Shown here piece by piece: positions 1-7,443 of a stretch of DNA of 14,725 bases (position 1 is the first letter of the stretch; every line of letters starts with the position of its first letter). This stretch comes from an uncultured Sphingomonadaceae bacterium. Lineage in GTDB: Bacteria > Pseudomonadota > Alphaproteobacteria > Sphingomonadales > Sphingomonadaceae. Under the pieces are notes generated by a model. That model worked only from the letters and a program-made list of their open reading frames with translations. It did not search any database and was not told the origin of the DNA. A program made the translations under genes and the position numbers. The stretch is from contig CALLWN010000132.1 in the NCBI GenBank assembly GCA_938016505.1, forward strand, positions 1 to 14,725. The letters run 5' to 3'.

Positions 1-882
1 CTCGGTGCCGGCACCTCGCCCATCACCTGGACCCGTGGCGTTGCCGGCTGGTTCGATGCCGCGCGCGGCACCGCGCTCGGCCTCATGCTCGCCGGCACCG
101 GGATCACCGCCGTCATCGCCCCGCCGCTGGTGACTGCGATCGTCGCCGACCATGGCTGGCGGGCCGGCTATGCGGCGCTCGGCGCGGGCGTGCTCCTTGT
201 CGCGCTGCCGCTGGTCGCGCTGTTCTTTCGTGATGCCGCCCCGGCAGGCCCGGCCGGCGCCCCGCGCCCGCTCTCCGGCATGTCGCGGCGCGCAGCACTC
301 ACCTCGCGCCCCTTCTGGGTGATGCTCCCCGTCTTCTTCCTCATCACCTTCGCCGTGTCCGGGCTCATCCCGACCCTGGTCCCGCTCCTCGTGGATCGCG
401 GGTTCAGCGCCGCCGACGCAGCCCTCTACGCGAGCCTCGCGGGGGCTGCCGTCATCGTCGGGCGCATCGTTGCCGGAATCCTCCTCGACCGGTTCTGGGC
501 CCCTGCAGTCGCTGCCGTCTTCCTGCTCCTGCCGGCCGCCTCCTGCCTTCTCCTCGCGCTGGGCAGCGCCGCCAGCCCGCCGGTCATTGCGCTCGCCGTC
601 GTCCTCGTCGGCCTCGCCGCCGGCGCCGAGTTCGACATCCTCGCCTACATGGTCAGCCGCTATTTCGGCATGGCCAACTATGGCCTCGTCTATTCCCAGC
701 TGATGATGGGGATGCTGGTCGGCGGCGGCTTCGGCCCGCCGCTGTTCGGCCGGGTGTTCGACCAGACCGGAAGCTACACCCCCATCCTGCTCGCTGCCAC
801 CGCCATCTTCGTGGCTGCGCCCCTGCTCCTCCTCACGCTGGGCCGCTATCCGCGCTTCGCGGCCCAGCCCGCAGCCGCCTGA
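1..882 (+). CDS. MFS transporter, C-terminal part (5' end outside window)
   Basis: The frame is open from base 1, so the gene starts before the window; 293 codons are visible, about two thirds to three quarters of a usual 400-430 residue MFS protein. The visible part shows the end of one helix bundle: an amphipathic W-F-D...R-G stretch around residues 17-23, then the G-T-G-rich helix typical of MFS helix 5. A cytoplasmic loop with Pro, Ala and Arg follows (about residues 78-98), then six further hydrophobic segments. The loop segment RGTALGLMLAGTG resembles monocarboxylate/oxalate-type MFS carriers (family knowledge, not a search). It would act in the inner membrane, moving a small organic anion. 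It ends 4 bases before the FAD monooxygenase ATG on the same strand, so the two are probably co-transcribed and the substrate may be what that enzyme hydroxylates. Family certain; substrate unknown. Confidence 0.9.
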   Translation, partial: LGAGTSPITWTRGVAGWFDAARGTALGLMLAGTGITAVIAPPLVTAIVADHGWRAGYAALGAGVLLVALPLVALFFRDAAPAGPAGAPRPLSGMSRRAALTSRPFWVMLPVFFLITFAVSGLIPTLVPLLVDRGFSAADAALYASLAGAAVIVGRIVAGILLDRFWAPAVAAVFLLLPAASCLLLALGSAASPPVIALAVVLVGLAAGAEFDILAYMVSRYFGMANYGLVYSQLMMGMLVGGGFGPPLFGRVFDQTGSYTPILLAATAIFVAAPLLLLTLGRYPRFAAQPAAA

Positions 883-886
883 GGCG

Positions 887-2047
887 ATGCCCGAGGCGAT
901 GCAGGTCGCGGTCATCGGCGCGGGGCTGGGCGGGCTCACCGCCGCACTCGCGCTCGCCCGCCGCGGCATTGCGGTCACCGTCTTCGAGCAGGCGGAAGCG
1001 CTCGGCGAAGTGGGCGCAGGCATCACCGTCAGCCCCAATGCCGGCCGCGTGCTCGACCATCTCGGCCTTGGCGAGGCGGTCCGGGCGCGGGGCGTCCTCC
1101 CCGGCACCCAGCATATCCGCGATCTCGCAACCGGGGCCACCATCCGCACCATCGCCCGCGATTCCGACCTCGAGGCCCGCCACGGCGCGCCCTACCGCCA
1201 CCTCCACCGCGCCGATCTCCACGCCCTTCTCGCCTCCGCCCTCGAGGCTGCGGCGCCCGGCAGCATCCGCCTCGGCCATCGCCTCGTCGCCGTCACGCCC
1301 GAGGGCGCGATGCGCTTTGCCAATGGCACTGCGGTTGCCGCCGACATCGTGATAGGCGCCGACGGCGTGCGCTCGACCGTGCGGGACTGCTGCCATCGCA
1401 CCATGCCCCCCGCCTTCACCGGCCAGGTCGCGTGGCGCGGACTGGTGCCTGCCGAGGCGCTCCCCGACCCCGTCCGGGATGAGCCGCCCGGCATCTTCGT
1501 CGGTCCCGCCCGGCTGGTGCTGCGCTACCCGGTGCGGGGCGGCGCGCTCGCCAACTACGCGATCTTCGTCGAGACCGCCGACTGGCAGGAGGAAAGCTGG
1601 TCCACCCCCTCGACCCGGGCGGAGCTTCTGGCCCATCTGCCCGATGCCTGCCCGAGCGTCCACGCGCTGGTCGCAGCGACCCCCGAGCCCTGGCTCTTCA
1701 AGTGGGCGCTGTTCGCCCGCGAGCCGCTCGAAAGCTGGACTGCGGGGCGCGTCACCCTCCTCGGCGACGCTGCCCACGCCATGCTCCCGTTCATGGGCCA
1801 GGGCGCGGCCACCGCGATCGAGGATGGCCTGGTGCTCGCCCGCGCCCTTGCCGACTTCCCGCCGGCCGAGGCGCTCGCCCGCTACGAGGCTGCGCGCCGC
1901 GCGCGCACCGCGATGGTCCAGCTCCAGTCCCGCCTGCTCGGCCTGCGCTTCCAGGGCAACGACCCGGAGTCGCTCGGGCGCGGCCCGCTCATGAACGAGG
2001 AGGATCTCGGCCTGTTCGGCTATGATGCGGTGACCGTGCCGCTGTGA
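887..2047 (+). CDS. FAD-dependent aromatic monooxygenase (salicylate / 3-hydroxybenzoate / 6-hydroxynicotinate hydroxylase type)
   Basis: A 386-residue single-component flavoprotein hydroxylase (FAD_binding_3 fold) that would use NAD(P)H and O2 to hydroxylate an aromatic ring in the cytoplasm. The N-terminal dinucleotide fold has GAGLGG at residues 11-16 and an acidic Glu at the end of beta-2 (VFEQ, 32-35). The DG motif is at 157-160 (GADG) followed by VRSTVR, and the GD motif that closes on FAD is at 293-294 (LLGDAAHAMLPFMGQGA). The segment HRADLHALL and the terminal FGYD are typical of the group with salicylate hydroxylase, 3-hydroxybenzoate 6-hydroxylase and NicC. Length is normal for the family (380-400). 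Two starts are possible, 887 and 899, because the bases GAGGCGATGC are duplicated; the second gives the more usual N-terminus MQVAVIG. It follows the MFS gene by 4 bases and converges on the serine hydrolase with a 6-base gap. Exact substrate not predictable. Confidence 0.9.
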   Translation: MPEAMQVAVIGAGLGGLTAALALARRGIAVTVFEQAEALGEVGAGITVSPNAGRVLDHLGLGEAVRARGVLPGTQHIRDLATGATIRTIARDSDLEARHGAPYRHLHRADLHALLASALEAAAPGSIRLGHRLVAVTPEGAMRFANGTAVAADIVIGADGVRSTVRDCCHRTMPPAFTGQVAWRGLVPAEALPDPVRDEPPGIFVGPARLVLRYPVRGGALANYAIFVETADWQEESWSTPSTRAELLAHLPDACPSVHALVAATPEPWLFKWALFAREPLESWTAGRVTLLGDAAHAMLPFMGQGAATAIEDGLVLARALADFPPAEALARYEAARRARTAMVQLQSRLLGLRFQGNDPESLGRGPLMNEEDLGLFGYDAVTVPL

Positions 2048-2053
2048 AACAGG

Positions 2054-3247
2054 TCAGGAGAGGCCGCGCAGGATAATGTTGGGGAGCGCGCTGTCATCCC
2101 AGTCGAGCCGCGGCCGCCCGATCCGGACGATGACGAGCCCGGCCGAGGGGATGACATAGACCCGCTGGCCGCCGGCGCCATCGAGGAAGACCGTGTCCTC
2201 GGCGAGGAACGGGTCCTTCGCCGGCACAGTCAGCGCGATGCGCTCGCCATAGCGGCGCTGCGGGGCATGCGGGCTCCCACGCCAGACCTGCCGGCCGAAA
2301 TTGGGGTTGAGGCGCGAGGGGGCGGTCATGGCCGCCACCCAGGCGGCCGGCACCAGCTGCCGCCCCCCGTGGCGCCCGCCGGTGCGGATGAGCTCACCGA
2401 CCCGGAGCCAGTCCATCGCCGAGGCCTGCAGGCAGCAGAACCAGTGCGCCGAGCCGCCTTCCCGGTCGAGGAAGAGACTTGCGTCGGCGGCCCCGATCGG
2501 GCGCCAGATCCGCTCCGACAGGAAGCGCGCGTAGCGGACCGGGAGCGCAGCCTGCAGCGCTTCGCCGGCAAGCTGGGAGTCGGCGTTGGAGTAGGCGAAC
2601 CGCGTGCCCGGCGGCGCATCGGCCGGGATCTCGAGCGCGACCTTGCGGATGTCGGGCGCGAACATCAGTCGCAGGTTCGGGCTGTCGGGTCCTGGCGGCC
2701 CCGGCGGCTGGGGCGGGAAGGCGAGCCCCGAGGCCATCTCGAGCAGGCTTGCGATCGCAATCCGCCCGCGCGGATCATCCCGCCATTCGGGCAGGTGGCG
2801 GCCCACAGGGTCACTCTCGGCGATCAGGCCTTCGCCGGCGGCTGCACCCATGGCGAGCGCCATCACGCCCTTGTGCATCGAGGCAGTCGAGAAGCGCGAC
2901 TGCCGGCCGAAGCCGTTCCAGTACCGCTCGACGACCAGCCGGCCATGGCGGGCGACGAGAAGCGCATGGCTCTCCTGGCGTTCGGCAAGCGCCACCGCCT
3001 CGGCAATCGCCGCCTCGGAGAGGCCTGCGCGGGCCGGGCTTGCCGCAGGGAGAGGCTTCACCACGGGCCCGGCGCCCCGTACCGTCTCGGCCGGCTGGTA
3101 GGCCTCGACCGCCTCCACCCCGCGCTCGGCCGGCAGCGCTGCCATCCGCGCGCGCACAATGGCCGCTTCCTCGGGTGATTGCTGCGCGGCAACCGGCAGG
3201 CAAGCCGCAGTTGCCAGCAGCACGGCAGCAATGACGCGCGGTCTCAT
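2054..3247 (-). CDS. Exported serine hydrolase of the beta-lactamase / 6-aminohexanoate-dimer hydrolase (NylB-like) family
   Basis: A 397-residue protein with a clear signal peptide: basic MRPR, hydrophobic core VIAAVLLATAACLPVAA, and a likely cut after VAA near residue 21, so it should be periplasmic. The catalytic SxxK is S123-M-H-K126 (within STASMHKG) and the second motif is Y219-S-N221 (YSNAD), as in class C beta-lactamases, esterases and NylB-type amidases. The third motif, usually KTG or HxG, is not obvious; GAGGQRVYVIP near residue 350 is in the right place. A Pro/Gly-rich insert lies around residues 178-190. It may hydrolyse an ester or amide before uptake; nothing marks it as an antibiotic-resistance enzyme. 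Its ATG overlaps the stop of the upstream small gene (ATGA, 3247-3244), so translation is coupled and it is the last gene of the minus-strand operon. The fold is sure; the substrate is not. Confidence 0.9.
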   Translation of the reverse strand: MRPRVIAAVLLATAACLPVAAQQSPEEAAIVRARMAALPAERGVEAVEAYQPAETVRGAGPVVKPLPAASPARAGLSEAAIAEAVALAERQESHALLVARHGRLVVERYWNGFGRQSRFSTASMHKGVMALAMGAAAGEGLIAESDPVGRHLPEWRDDPRGRIAIASLLEMASGLAFPPQPPGPPGPDSPNLRLMFAPDIRKVALEIPADAPPGTRFAYSNADSQLAGEALQAALPVRYARFLSERIWRPIGAADASLFLDREGGSAHWFCCLQASAMDWLRVGELIRTGGRHGGRQLVPAAWVAAMTAPSRLNPNFGRQVWRGSPHAPQRRYGERIALTVPAKDPFLAEDTVFLDGAGGQRVYVIPSAGLVIVRIGRPRLDWDDSALPNIILRGLS

Positions 3248-3549
3248 TGTGCCGGCTGTTCCGGCGCCAGCGTCTCGACAAGCGCGCGCGCCAGCGCATC
3301 GCGCTCGGCTGCCAGCCGCTCGGCAAGCGCGCCTTCGGGCTGGAAGTCGCGGATCGCCTCGGCAACGGCGATGCCGCGGCTTTCCAGCACGGCCTCGAGG
3401 ATCGCCAGCCGGTCGCGCGTGACCCAGAGTTCGCGCGCCAGCAGCAGCACCGCCTTGCCCAGATGGTCGAGCTGGCCTGGGTGGAGCGACGGCGAGGAAG
3501 TGGCCGCGCGCGAGGCCGCACCCGGATCGGACACGGGCATCGCCGTCAT
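3244..3549 (-). CDS. Small helical / coiled-coil-like protein paired with methyltransferase (module copy 1)
   Basis: A 101-residue protein I do not recognise from any named family. Residues 1-25 are low complexity (Ser, Ala, Pro) and probably disordered. Residues 27-68 form one or two amphipathic helices with regular Leu/Val spacing (LLLARELWVTRDRLAILEAV), followed by RGI and a second Ala/Glu/Arg-rich helix (about 74-93). There are no membrane segments or Cys clusters. The core, residues 27-71, aligns without gaps to residues 26-70 of the small protein at 10375-10734 with 19 of 45 identical, including E..V.R.R, LE..LE and GI..A.AI....P. The ATG overlaps the upstream methyltransferase stop (ATGA) and its own stop overlaps the next start, so it sits inside a coupled operon; this supports 3549 over the internal ATG at 3540. 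I infer an accessory or dimerisation partner of the methyltransferase. Base composition matches its neighbours. Confidence 0.82.
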   Translation of the reverse strand: MTAMPVSDPGAASRAATSSPSLHPGQLDHLGKAVLLLARELWVTRDRLAILEAVLESRGIAVAEAIRDFQPEGALAERLAAERDALARALVETLAPEQPAQ

Positions 3550-4595
3550 TGCGGCTTCACGCCCACCGTCACCCACGGGTAGGGGGCACCGCCCGGCCCG
3601 CCCTCGGTCACCTCGACGAAGCCGGCCGCGCGCGCCGCCTCGGCCTGGTCGAGGGTGGCCGATTCCCGCCACCACGGCTCGCCACCCCGCTTCGCCAGCC
3701 AGTCCGCGCGCCACGCGCCCAGCCGGTCGAGCCTGCGATAGGGCGTCACATCCGACATCAGCACCATCCCCCCGGGCCGGCACAGCCGGAACGCCTCGCG
3801 CCACACCGCGCGGCAGGCCTCGGCCGGAAGTTCGTGGAGGAGGATGTAGGAGGTGACGAGATCGAAGCTCGCATCGGCGAGCCCGGTGGCCTCGGCCGGC
3901 GCCTGAACCAGCCGCCACGGCCAGCCATTCTCGTTGGCAACCCGCAGCGCCTGGCGCAGCATCGGGAGCGAGAGTTCGACCCCCGTGATCCGGGCCTCGG
4001 GAAAGCTGCGCTGGAGCGCGACCGTGTAATGGCCCGAGGAGGTGCCAAGCTCGCAGATGTCACCAACCGGCCGGCCCGCAGGCAGGAGCGCCAGCACCGA
4101 GGCGCGCTGGGCGAAGATGTCGCCGGGGAAGGTGCGGGCGACATAGTGGCGGTGGATGAGCTCGCCGTGGATGAAGCCCATTTCGGGGTGGCCATTCCAG
4201 CCGCCGGTCGTGCGGTGGAACCAGACGCCATCCCAGTAGGCGGGCGGCACAAGGTCGGGCGCGGCCTCGAGCCTGGCGGGTCCCCGCGTCTCGAGCTCGC
4301 GCAGCGCCGGCTCCAGCACGTCGGCCGATTCGGCAAAGGCCTCGGCGGCGCAGCGGCCATGCTCGACACTGGCAAACTCGCCGACGAGCGCTGCGGTCGC
4401 AAAGGCGTCCGAGCCTGCGAGTGCTGCATCGACTGCGGCATGGCGGGCCTCGAGATCCTCCGGCAGGGTCTCGGCGCCCACCCCGGCGGCGGCGAGCTCG
4501 TCGCGCCAGCGCGGCATCAGCGGCCCGGTCGCGCGGGCAAGCGACACCAGAAACTCCATCGAGGCACGCCCCTTCTGGCGCAGCAGAAAATCCAT
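3546..4595 (-). CDS. Class I SAM-dependent methyltransferase (module copy 1)
   Basis: A 349-residue cytosolic protein with a helical N-terminal region (about 1-115) and a Rossmann-like SAM-binding domain (about 150-349). Motif I is ICELGTSSGHYT (179-190), motif II ends in Glu (ITGVELS), motif post-I is the LVTSYILLHELP segment (246-257), and RPGGMVLMSDV (273-283) is the usual beta-5 region. Between the domains is a signature shared with the second methyltransferase in this window: an aromatic/His pair, then GGW-x-G, then a GDI-like segment. Motif I departs from the usual GxGxG, reading GxxxGHxT in both paralogues. The start at 4595 is backed by AGGA 8 bases upstream and overlaps the transporter stop by one base (TGATG); M13 is a possible later start. 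Acceptor substrate unknown: O-, N- or C-methylation of a small molecule is possible. The family call is firm. Confidence 0.9.
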   Translation of the reverse strand: MDFLLRQKGRASMEFLVSLARATGPLMPRWRDELAAAGVGAETLPEDLEARHAAVDAALAGSDAFATAALVGEFASVEHGRCAAEAFAESADVLEPALRELETRGPARLEAAPDLVPPAYWDGVWFHRTTGGWNGHPEMGFIHGELIHRHYVARTFPGDIFAQRASVLALLPAGRPVGDICELGTSSGHYTVALQRSFPEARITGVELSLPMLRQALRVANENGWPWRLVQAPAEATGLADASFDLVTSYILLHELPAEACRAVWREAFRLCRPGGMVLMSDVTPYRRLDRLGAWRADWLAKRGGEPWWRESATLDQAEAARAAGFVEVTEGGPGGAPYPWVTVGVKPQ

Positions 4596-5977
4596 CAGCT
4601 CCGTCCTCTCGCTTCAAGATCGCGCTCGTCGATCCGGTAGAACAGCAGCGGCACTGCGCTCAACGCGTAGAGCAGCGCTGGCAGCACCGATGCGCCGAGA
4701 TAGACACCGGTCACTGCCGCCGCGCTCTGGGTGACCCCGGCACGGGCCGCCTGCGGATCGAACCCGAAGCCCGAGAGGATGAGCCCGACGAGGAGCGGCC
4801 CGAGCGCCATCGAGGATTTCTCGACGAGGCTGTAGGCGCCCGCATAAAGCCCCTCGCGGCGAACGCCCGAGCGGCGGCAATCCCAGTCGATGGCATCCGG
4901 CAGGATCGACTGGCCCATCAGCAGCACGCCACCGGTGAGCAGGCCGCCGATCGCGCCGCGAAGATGGATGAGGAGCGCTGGCTCGCCGGGCACGGCGAGC
5001 AGGAACGAGAGCTTGAGCAGGGCATAGCCGAGGCAGGCGGCAATGAAGAGCGTGCGCTTGGCATGGGCCCGGCCAAGCCGCACCCACAGCGGCATCGAGG
5101 CGAGCATGGCAACCGTCGTGATCGTCACATAGACGCCGACCACCCCTTCCGACGCGCCGAGCACCTGGACGATGAAGAACAGGATCGAGGCCTGCATCGC
5201 CGCGAGCCCCACAAGCTGGAAGGTCTTGGCAACCAGCAGCAGCATGAACGGCCGGTTCGCGAGCACGACCAGCAGGCTCTCCCGGTCCCCGCCGGGCGGG
5301 GCGGGCGTCGCCCGGGCCCGCGCCGAGGCAGCAAAGGCGATGAGCATCGTGGCAAGCACGAGCGCACCGAGCGCGGCCCCGGTGATGGCCCATGCCGGCC
5401 GGTCACCGCCAAGGCTCGCCGCCATCTTCGGCGCGAAGCCGACCAGCGCGCCGCCGATCGCGACGAATGCGACCCGGAACGAAAGCAGGGCGGTGCGCTC
5501 CTGCGGCGAGGCGGTCATTTCGGCCGGCATGGCGAGGTAGGGCACGTTGAAGAGCGTGTAGCCGAGCGCGAGCACAAGGAGCCCCGAGACCATCCACGCC
5601 GACAGCGCGAGGCCCTCGAGCGCAGGCGGCATGAACAGGATGAGGAAGGCGACTGCCGCGACGAACCCGGCCGCGAAAAGGAAGGGCCGCCGCCGGCCCC
5701 AGCGGGTCGCGGCGCTGTCGGAGATGCGCCCCATCATCGGCGCGATCACGGCGTCGAACAGCTTGGCCCCGAACCGGAGCGCGCCAGCGTGGGCAGGCGC
5801 CATCCCGAGCACGCTCGTCATGAAGAAGAGCAGCAGGATCGAGGTGGTGGAGAGAATGACGACGGTGCCGATCGAGCCGGTCGCCCAGCCCAGCCGGAGC
5901 CCGAGCGGGATCCGGTCCGCTGCGCTGGCGGACAATCCGGCCTCTTCGCCAAGGGCAGCGGAGCGGGCGACGACCAT
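4595..5977 (-). CDS. MFS transporter of the GPH (MelB-like, MFS_2) symporter family
   Basis: A 460-residue inner-membrane carrier with about 12 hydrophobic segments. The family signature is strong: KLFDAVIAPMMGRISD with RWGRRRPF after it is the helix 2-3 loop typical of GPH symporters, and FNVPYLAMPAEMT matches helix 4 of that family. GPH carriers move sugars, glycosides or other small solutes with a cation. The preferred start is the ATG at 5977, giving a normal family length. The frame stays open to a TTG at 6046 with a good GAGG 7 bases upstream, but codons 5978-6046 are rare and low in third-position G/C, so I treat them as leader. The stop overlaps the methyltransferase start by one base. 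It shares an operon with a FAD monooxygenase, suggesting it imports or exports a pathway compound. Transport class is sure, substrate is not. Confidence 0.9.
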   Translation of the reverse strand: MVVARSAALGEEAGLSASAADRIPLGLRLGWATGSIGTVVILSTTSILLLFFMTSVLGMAPAHAGALRFGAKLFDAVIAPMMGRISDSAATRWGRRRPFLFAAGFVAAVAFLILFMPPALEGLALSAWMVSGLLVLALGYTLFNVPYLAMPAEMTASPQERTALLSFRVAFVAIGGALVGFAPKMAASLGGDRPAWAITGAALGALVLATMLIAFAASARARATPAPPGGDRESLLVVLANRPFMLLLVAKTFQLVGLAAMQASILFFIVQVLGASEGVVGVYVTITTVAMLASMPLWVRLGRAHAKRTLFIAACLGYALLKLSFLLAVPGEPALLIHLRGAIGGLLTGGVLLMGQSILPDAIDWDCRRSGVRREGLYAGAYSLVEKSSMALGPLLVGLILSGFGFDPQAARAGVTQSAAAVTGVYLGASVLPALLYALSAVPLLFYRIDERDLEARGRS

Positions 5978-6055
5978 GCGCCAAGACTGCTGCCTGCCCC
6001 GGTGAAATCCGGATGGGGATGCTCTGCTTATCCGCCCGGCGGACAAACGCCGGCC
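5978..6055 (-). promoter_or_regulatory. Leader between FAD monooxygenase and GPH transporter with a 19-bp dyad
   Basis: This 78-base gap is the only substantial spacer in the minus-strand operon. On the minus strand it contains TTGTCCGCCGGGCGGATAA (6046-6028), an inverted repeat with TCCGCC and GGCGGA arms around one base and one mismatch further out. That form suits a dimeric DNA-binding protein better than an RNA hairpin, since the loop would be too tight. Overlapping it, CGGCGTTTGTCCGC (6052-6039) is repeated exactly in the 7298-7443 region. No convincing -10 hexamer is visible. It may be an internal promoter or operator; the alternative, that it codes for a longer N-terminus, is less likely on codon use. 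Confidence 0.5.
6039..6052 (-). promoter_or_regulatory. Shared 14-bp motif CGGCGTTTGTCCGC, copy 1
   Basis: Read on the minus strand, this lies directly after the FAD monooxygenase stop and 61 bases before the GPH transporter ATG at 5977. It overlaps the left arm of the 19-bp dyad at 6028-6046. Its identity to 7368-7381, with equal distance to a start codon, is the evidence; binding factor unknown. Confidence 0.45.
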
Positions 6056-7297
6056 TCAGGCGATCGCTGCAGCCTCCTCGAGGCTCGCGAACATCGCCTG
6101 GCGGTGCATGTAGGCGCGGCGCCGGTCGGGGTCGGCGAGGACCTCCGCCATCTCGGCGAACACGTCGCGGCGGGCTTCGTCGCTCGCCTCGATCATCGCC
6201 TTGTTCTTCTTGGTCTGCTCCTGGATGAAGCTGCGGGTGACGGCGCGGCGCTGGCGGCCGAAGCGGGGCAGGAGGGTCTCGGCATCGGCCCCCTCGAGCA
6301 GGATCGAGACGAGCTTCTCGGCAAGGTTCATCGCGTCATGGATGCCCGAGTTCATGCCAAGGCCGCCCAGCGGGTTGTTGAGATGCGCGGCGTCGCCGAT
6401 GAGCAGGACCCGGCCATGGTCGAACCGGGCGGCCACGCGCTGGTGAACGCGGTAGATGGTGCGATGACGGGTCTCGACATCCGGATTGCCGATCAGCCGG
6501 TCGAAGACCCTGGCTCTGGTCGAGTCGGCGAGCAGCTCCGAGTCCGCGACGCCGTCATCGGCGGCGACCAGCACCCGCCAGACCGAAGGCACCCTGAGCA
6601 GCACATGCCACCATTCCGGGTCGGAGATGTAATTGACATAGGCAAGCTCGGGAAAATGCGCCTCGAGCGGCCACTCGGTCGAGAGCGTCAGAAACTTCTC
6701 GGGGTAGGTGAAGCCCTCGAACGGCACGTCGAGCCACTTCCTGATCAGGCTGTTGGCGCCGTCGGCGGCGACGAGGTAGCGGGCGCGCACCGTCTCGATC
6801 TCGGTTGGCGCCTCGAGATGCACCGTCACGCCATCCGGGTCCTGGTCGAAATGGACCACCCGGCGGGCGAAGCGCACCCTGTCGCCCAGCCGCGCCGCAG
6901 CAAGCCGCGCGAGCTTCCACTGCTCGCACTGGAGGCGGAAGGGGAAGGGCGTGATGTCGGCCAGCTCGGTGAGGTCGAAGGCGAGGATCTCGCCGGTCGC
7001 GCGGACCCGATACTGGTAGACCGGCGCCTTCAGGCCCTGCGGCAGCAGGGGCGCAAGAAGGTCGAGCGAGTCCAGCATCTCGAGCGTTGGCGGGTGGAAG
7101 GTGCTGGCGCGCAGGTCCTCGTGGCAGTCCGCGCCCGCCTCCACCAGCATGACCGAGACCCCGGCGCGCGCCAGTGCCGTGGCAATCACGCCGCCCACTG
7201 GCCCGGCGCCGGCCACCAGCACATCGACATCGGCACCGGGCGCAGCATGCCGCGATGCCGATGCGGGGTGTCCTGCTCCAGAAGCGGTCGCACTCAT
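6056..7297 (-). CDS. FAD-dependent monooxygenase (PheA/TfdB/MhpA-like aromatic hydroxylase)
   Basis: A 413-residue flavoprotein hydroxylase, distinct from the one at 887-2047. After a 23-residue low-complexity leader (Ser, Ala, His, Pro) the dinucleotide fold begins with VDVLVAGAGPVGG (G30, G32, G35). RASTFHPPTLEML (63-75) is the loop usual in the phenol / hydroxyphenylpropionate hydroxylase branch, DG is at 179-180 (LVAADGANS), and GD at 301-302 (LLIGDAAHLNNPLGGLGMN). It lacks the extra C-terminal thioredoxin-like domain of PheA/TfdB and ends with a Lys/Glu/Arg-rich helix, so it resembles the short forms near 400 residues. It is the first gene of the minus-strand operon and diverges from the decarboxylase-like gene across 146 bases. 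An alternative start closer to the fold is possible, as the Shine-Dalgarno before 7297 is weak. Expected cofactors are FAD, NAD(P)H and O2; substrate unknown. Confidence 0.9.
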   Translation of the reverse strand: MSATASGAGHPASASRHAAPGADVDVLVAGAGPVGGVIATALARAGVSVMLVEAGADCHEDLRASTFHPPTLEMLDSLDLLAPLLPQGLKAPVYQYRVRATGEILAFDLTELADITPFPFRLQCEQWKLARLAAARLGDRVRFARRVVHFDQDPDGVTVHLEAPTEIETVRARYLVAADGANSLIRKWLDVPFEGFTYPEKFLTLSTEWPLEAHFPELAYVNYISDPEWWHVLLRVPSVWRVLVAADDGVADSELLADSTRARVFDRLIGNPDVETRHRTIYRVHQRVAARFDHGRVLLIGDAAHLNNPLGGLGMNSGIHDAMNLAEKLVSILLEGADAETLLPRFGRQRRAVTRSFIQEQTKKNKAMIEASDEARRDVFAEMAEVLADPDRRRAYMHRQAMFASLEEAAAIA

Positions 7298-7443
7298 CTG
7301 TCTTGCGCTCGTCCGTTGGTCCGGCTCCGGCCATCGCCCGCAGGGCCGCCGGCGCGGGCGTCGGGGTCGGCGTTTGTCCGCTTGGCGAAGAGTCGGGCGC
7401 CGGTGGCGGAAAGCGCGACGACCCTTCCACAGGAACAGTGCCC
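7298..7443. promoter_or_regulatory. Divergent intergenic region, likely promoters and operators of both main operons
   Basis: These 146 bases separate divergent start codons at 7297 (-) and 7444 (+), so both operons must be driven from here or from within the flanking genes. The + side holds AGGA 9 bases before the 7444 ATG as ribosome binding site. CGGCGTTTGTCCGC at 7368-7381 matches the transporter leader, and a degenerate dyad continues to about 7392 (TTGTCCGCTTGGCGAAGAG). The sequence is extremely G/C rich and I cannot point to a confident -10/-35 pair on either strand. No regulator gene adjoins it. Confidence 0.6.
7368..7381 (+). promoter_or_regulatory. Shared 14-bp motif CGGCGTTTGTCCGC, copy 2
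   Basis: An exact 14-base match to the minus-strand sequence at 6052-6039, in the same orientation relative to the downstream gene. There are 62 bases between the motif and the ATG at 7444; for the transporter copy there are 61 before the ATG at 5977. Including the preceding bases the match is GG(C/T) plus the 14-mer. I infer an operator or upstream promoter element; TTGTCC could double as a -35 hexamer, but no matching -10 follows. Confidence 0.45.

Noticed and set aside
833..1777. A minus-strand frame opposite the first FAD monooxygenase.
   Set aside because: Mirrors the codon bias of the real gene; Gly/Arg/Ala/Asp-rich with no motif or ribosome binding site.
5929..5935. A further TTGTCCG (minus strand) inside the start of the GPH transporter gene.
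   Set aside because: It is explained by codons for Leu-Ser-Ala in frame, lacks the CGGCGT flank, and its position relative to a start does not fit the other sites.
7298..7443. Sigma-70 type -35/-10 boxes for the divergent promoters.
   Set aside because: TTGTCC could pass as -35, but no AT-rich hexamer lies 16-18 bases downstream on either strand, so no specific promoter is claimed.
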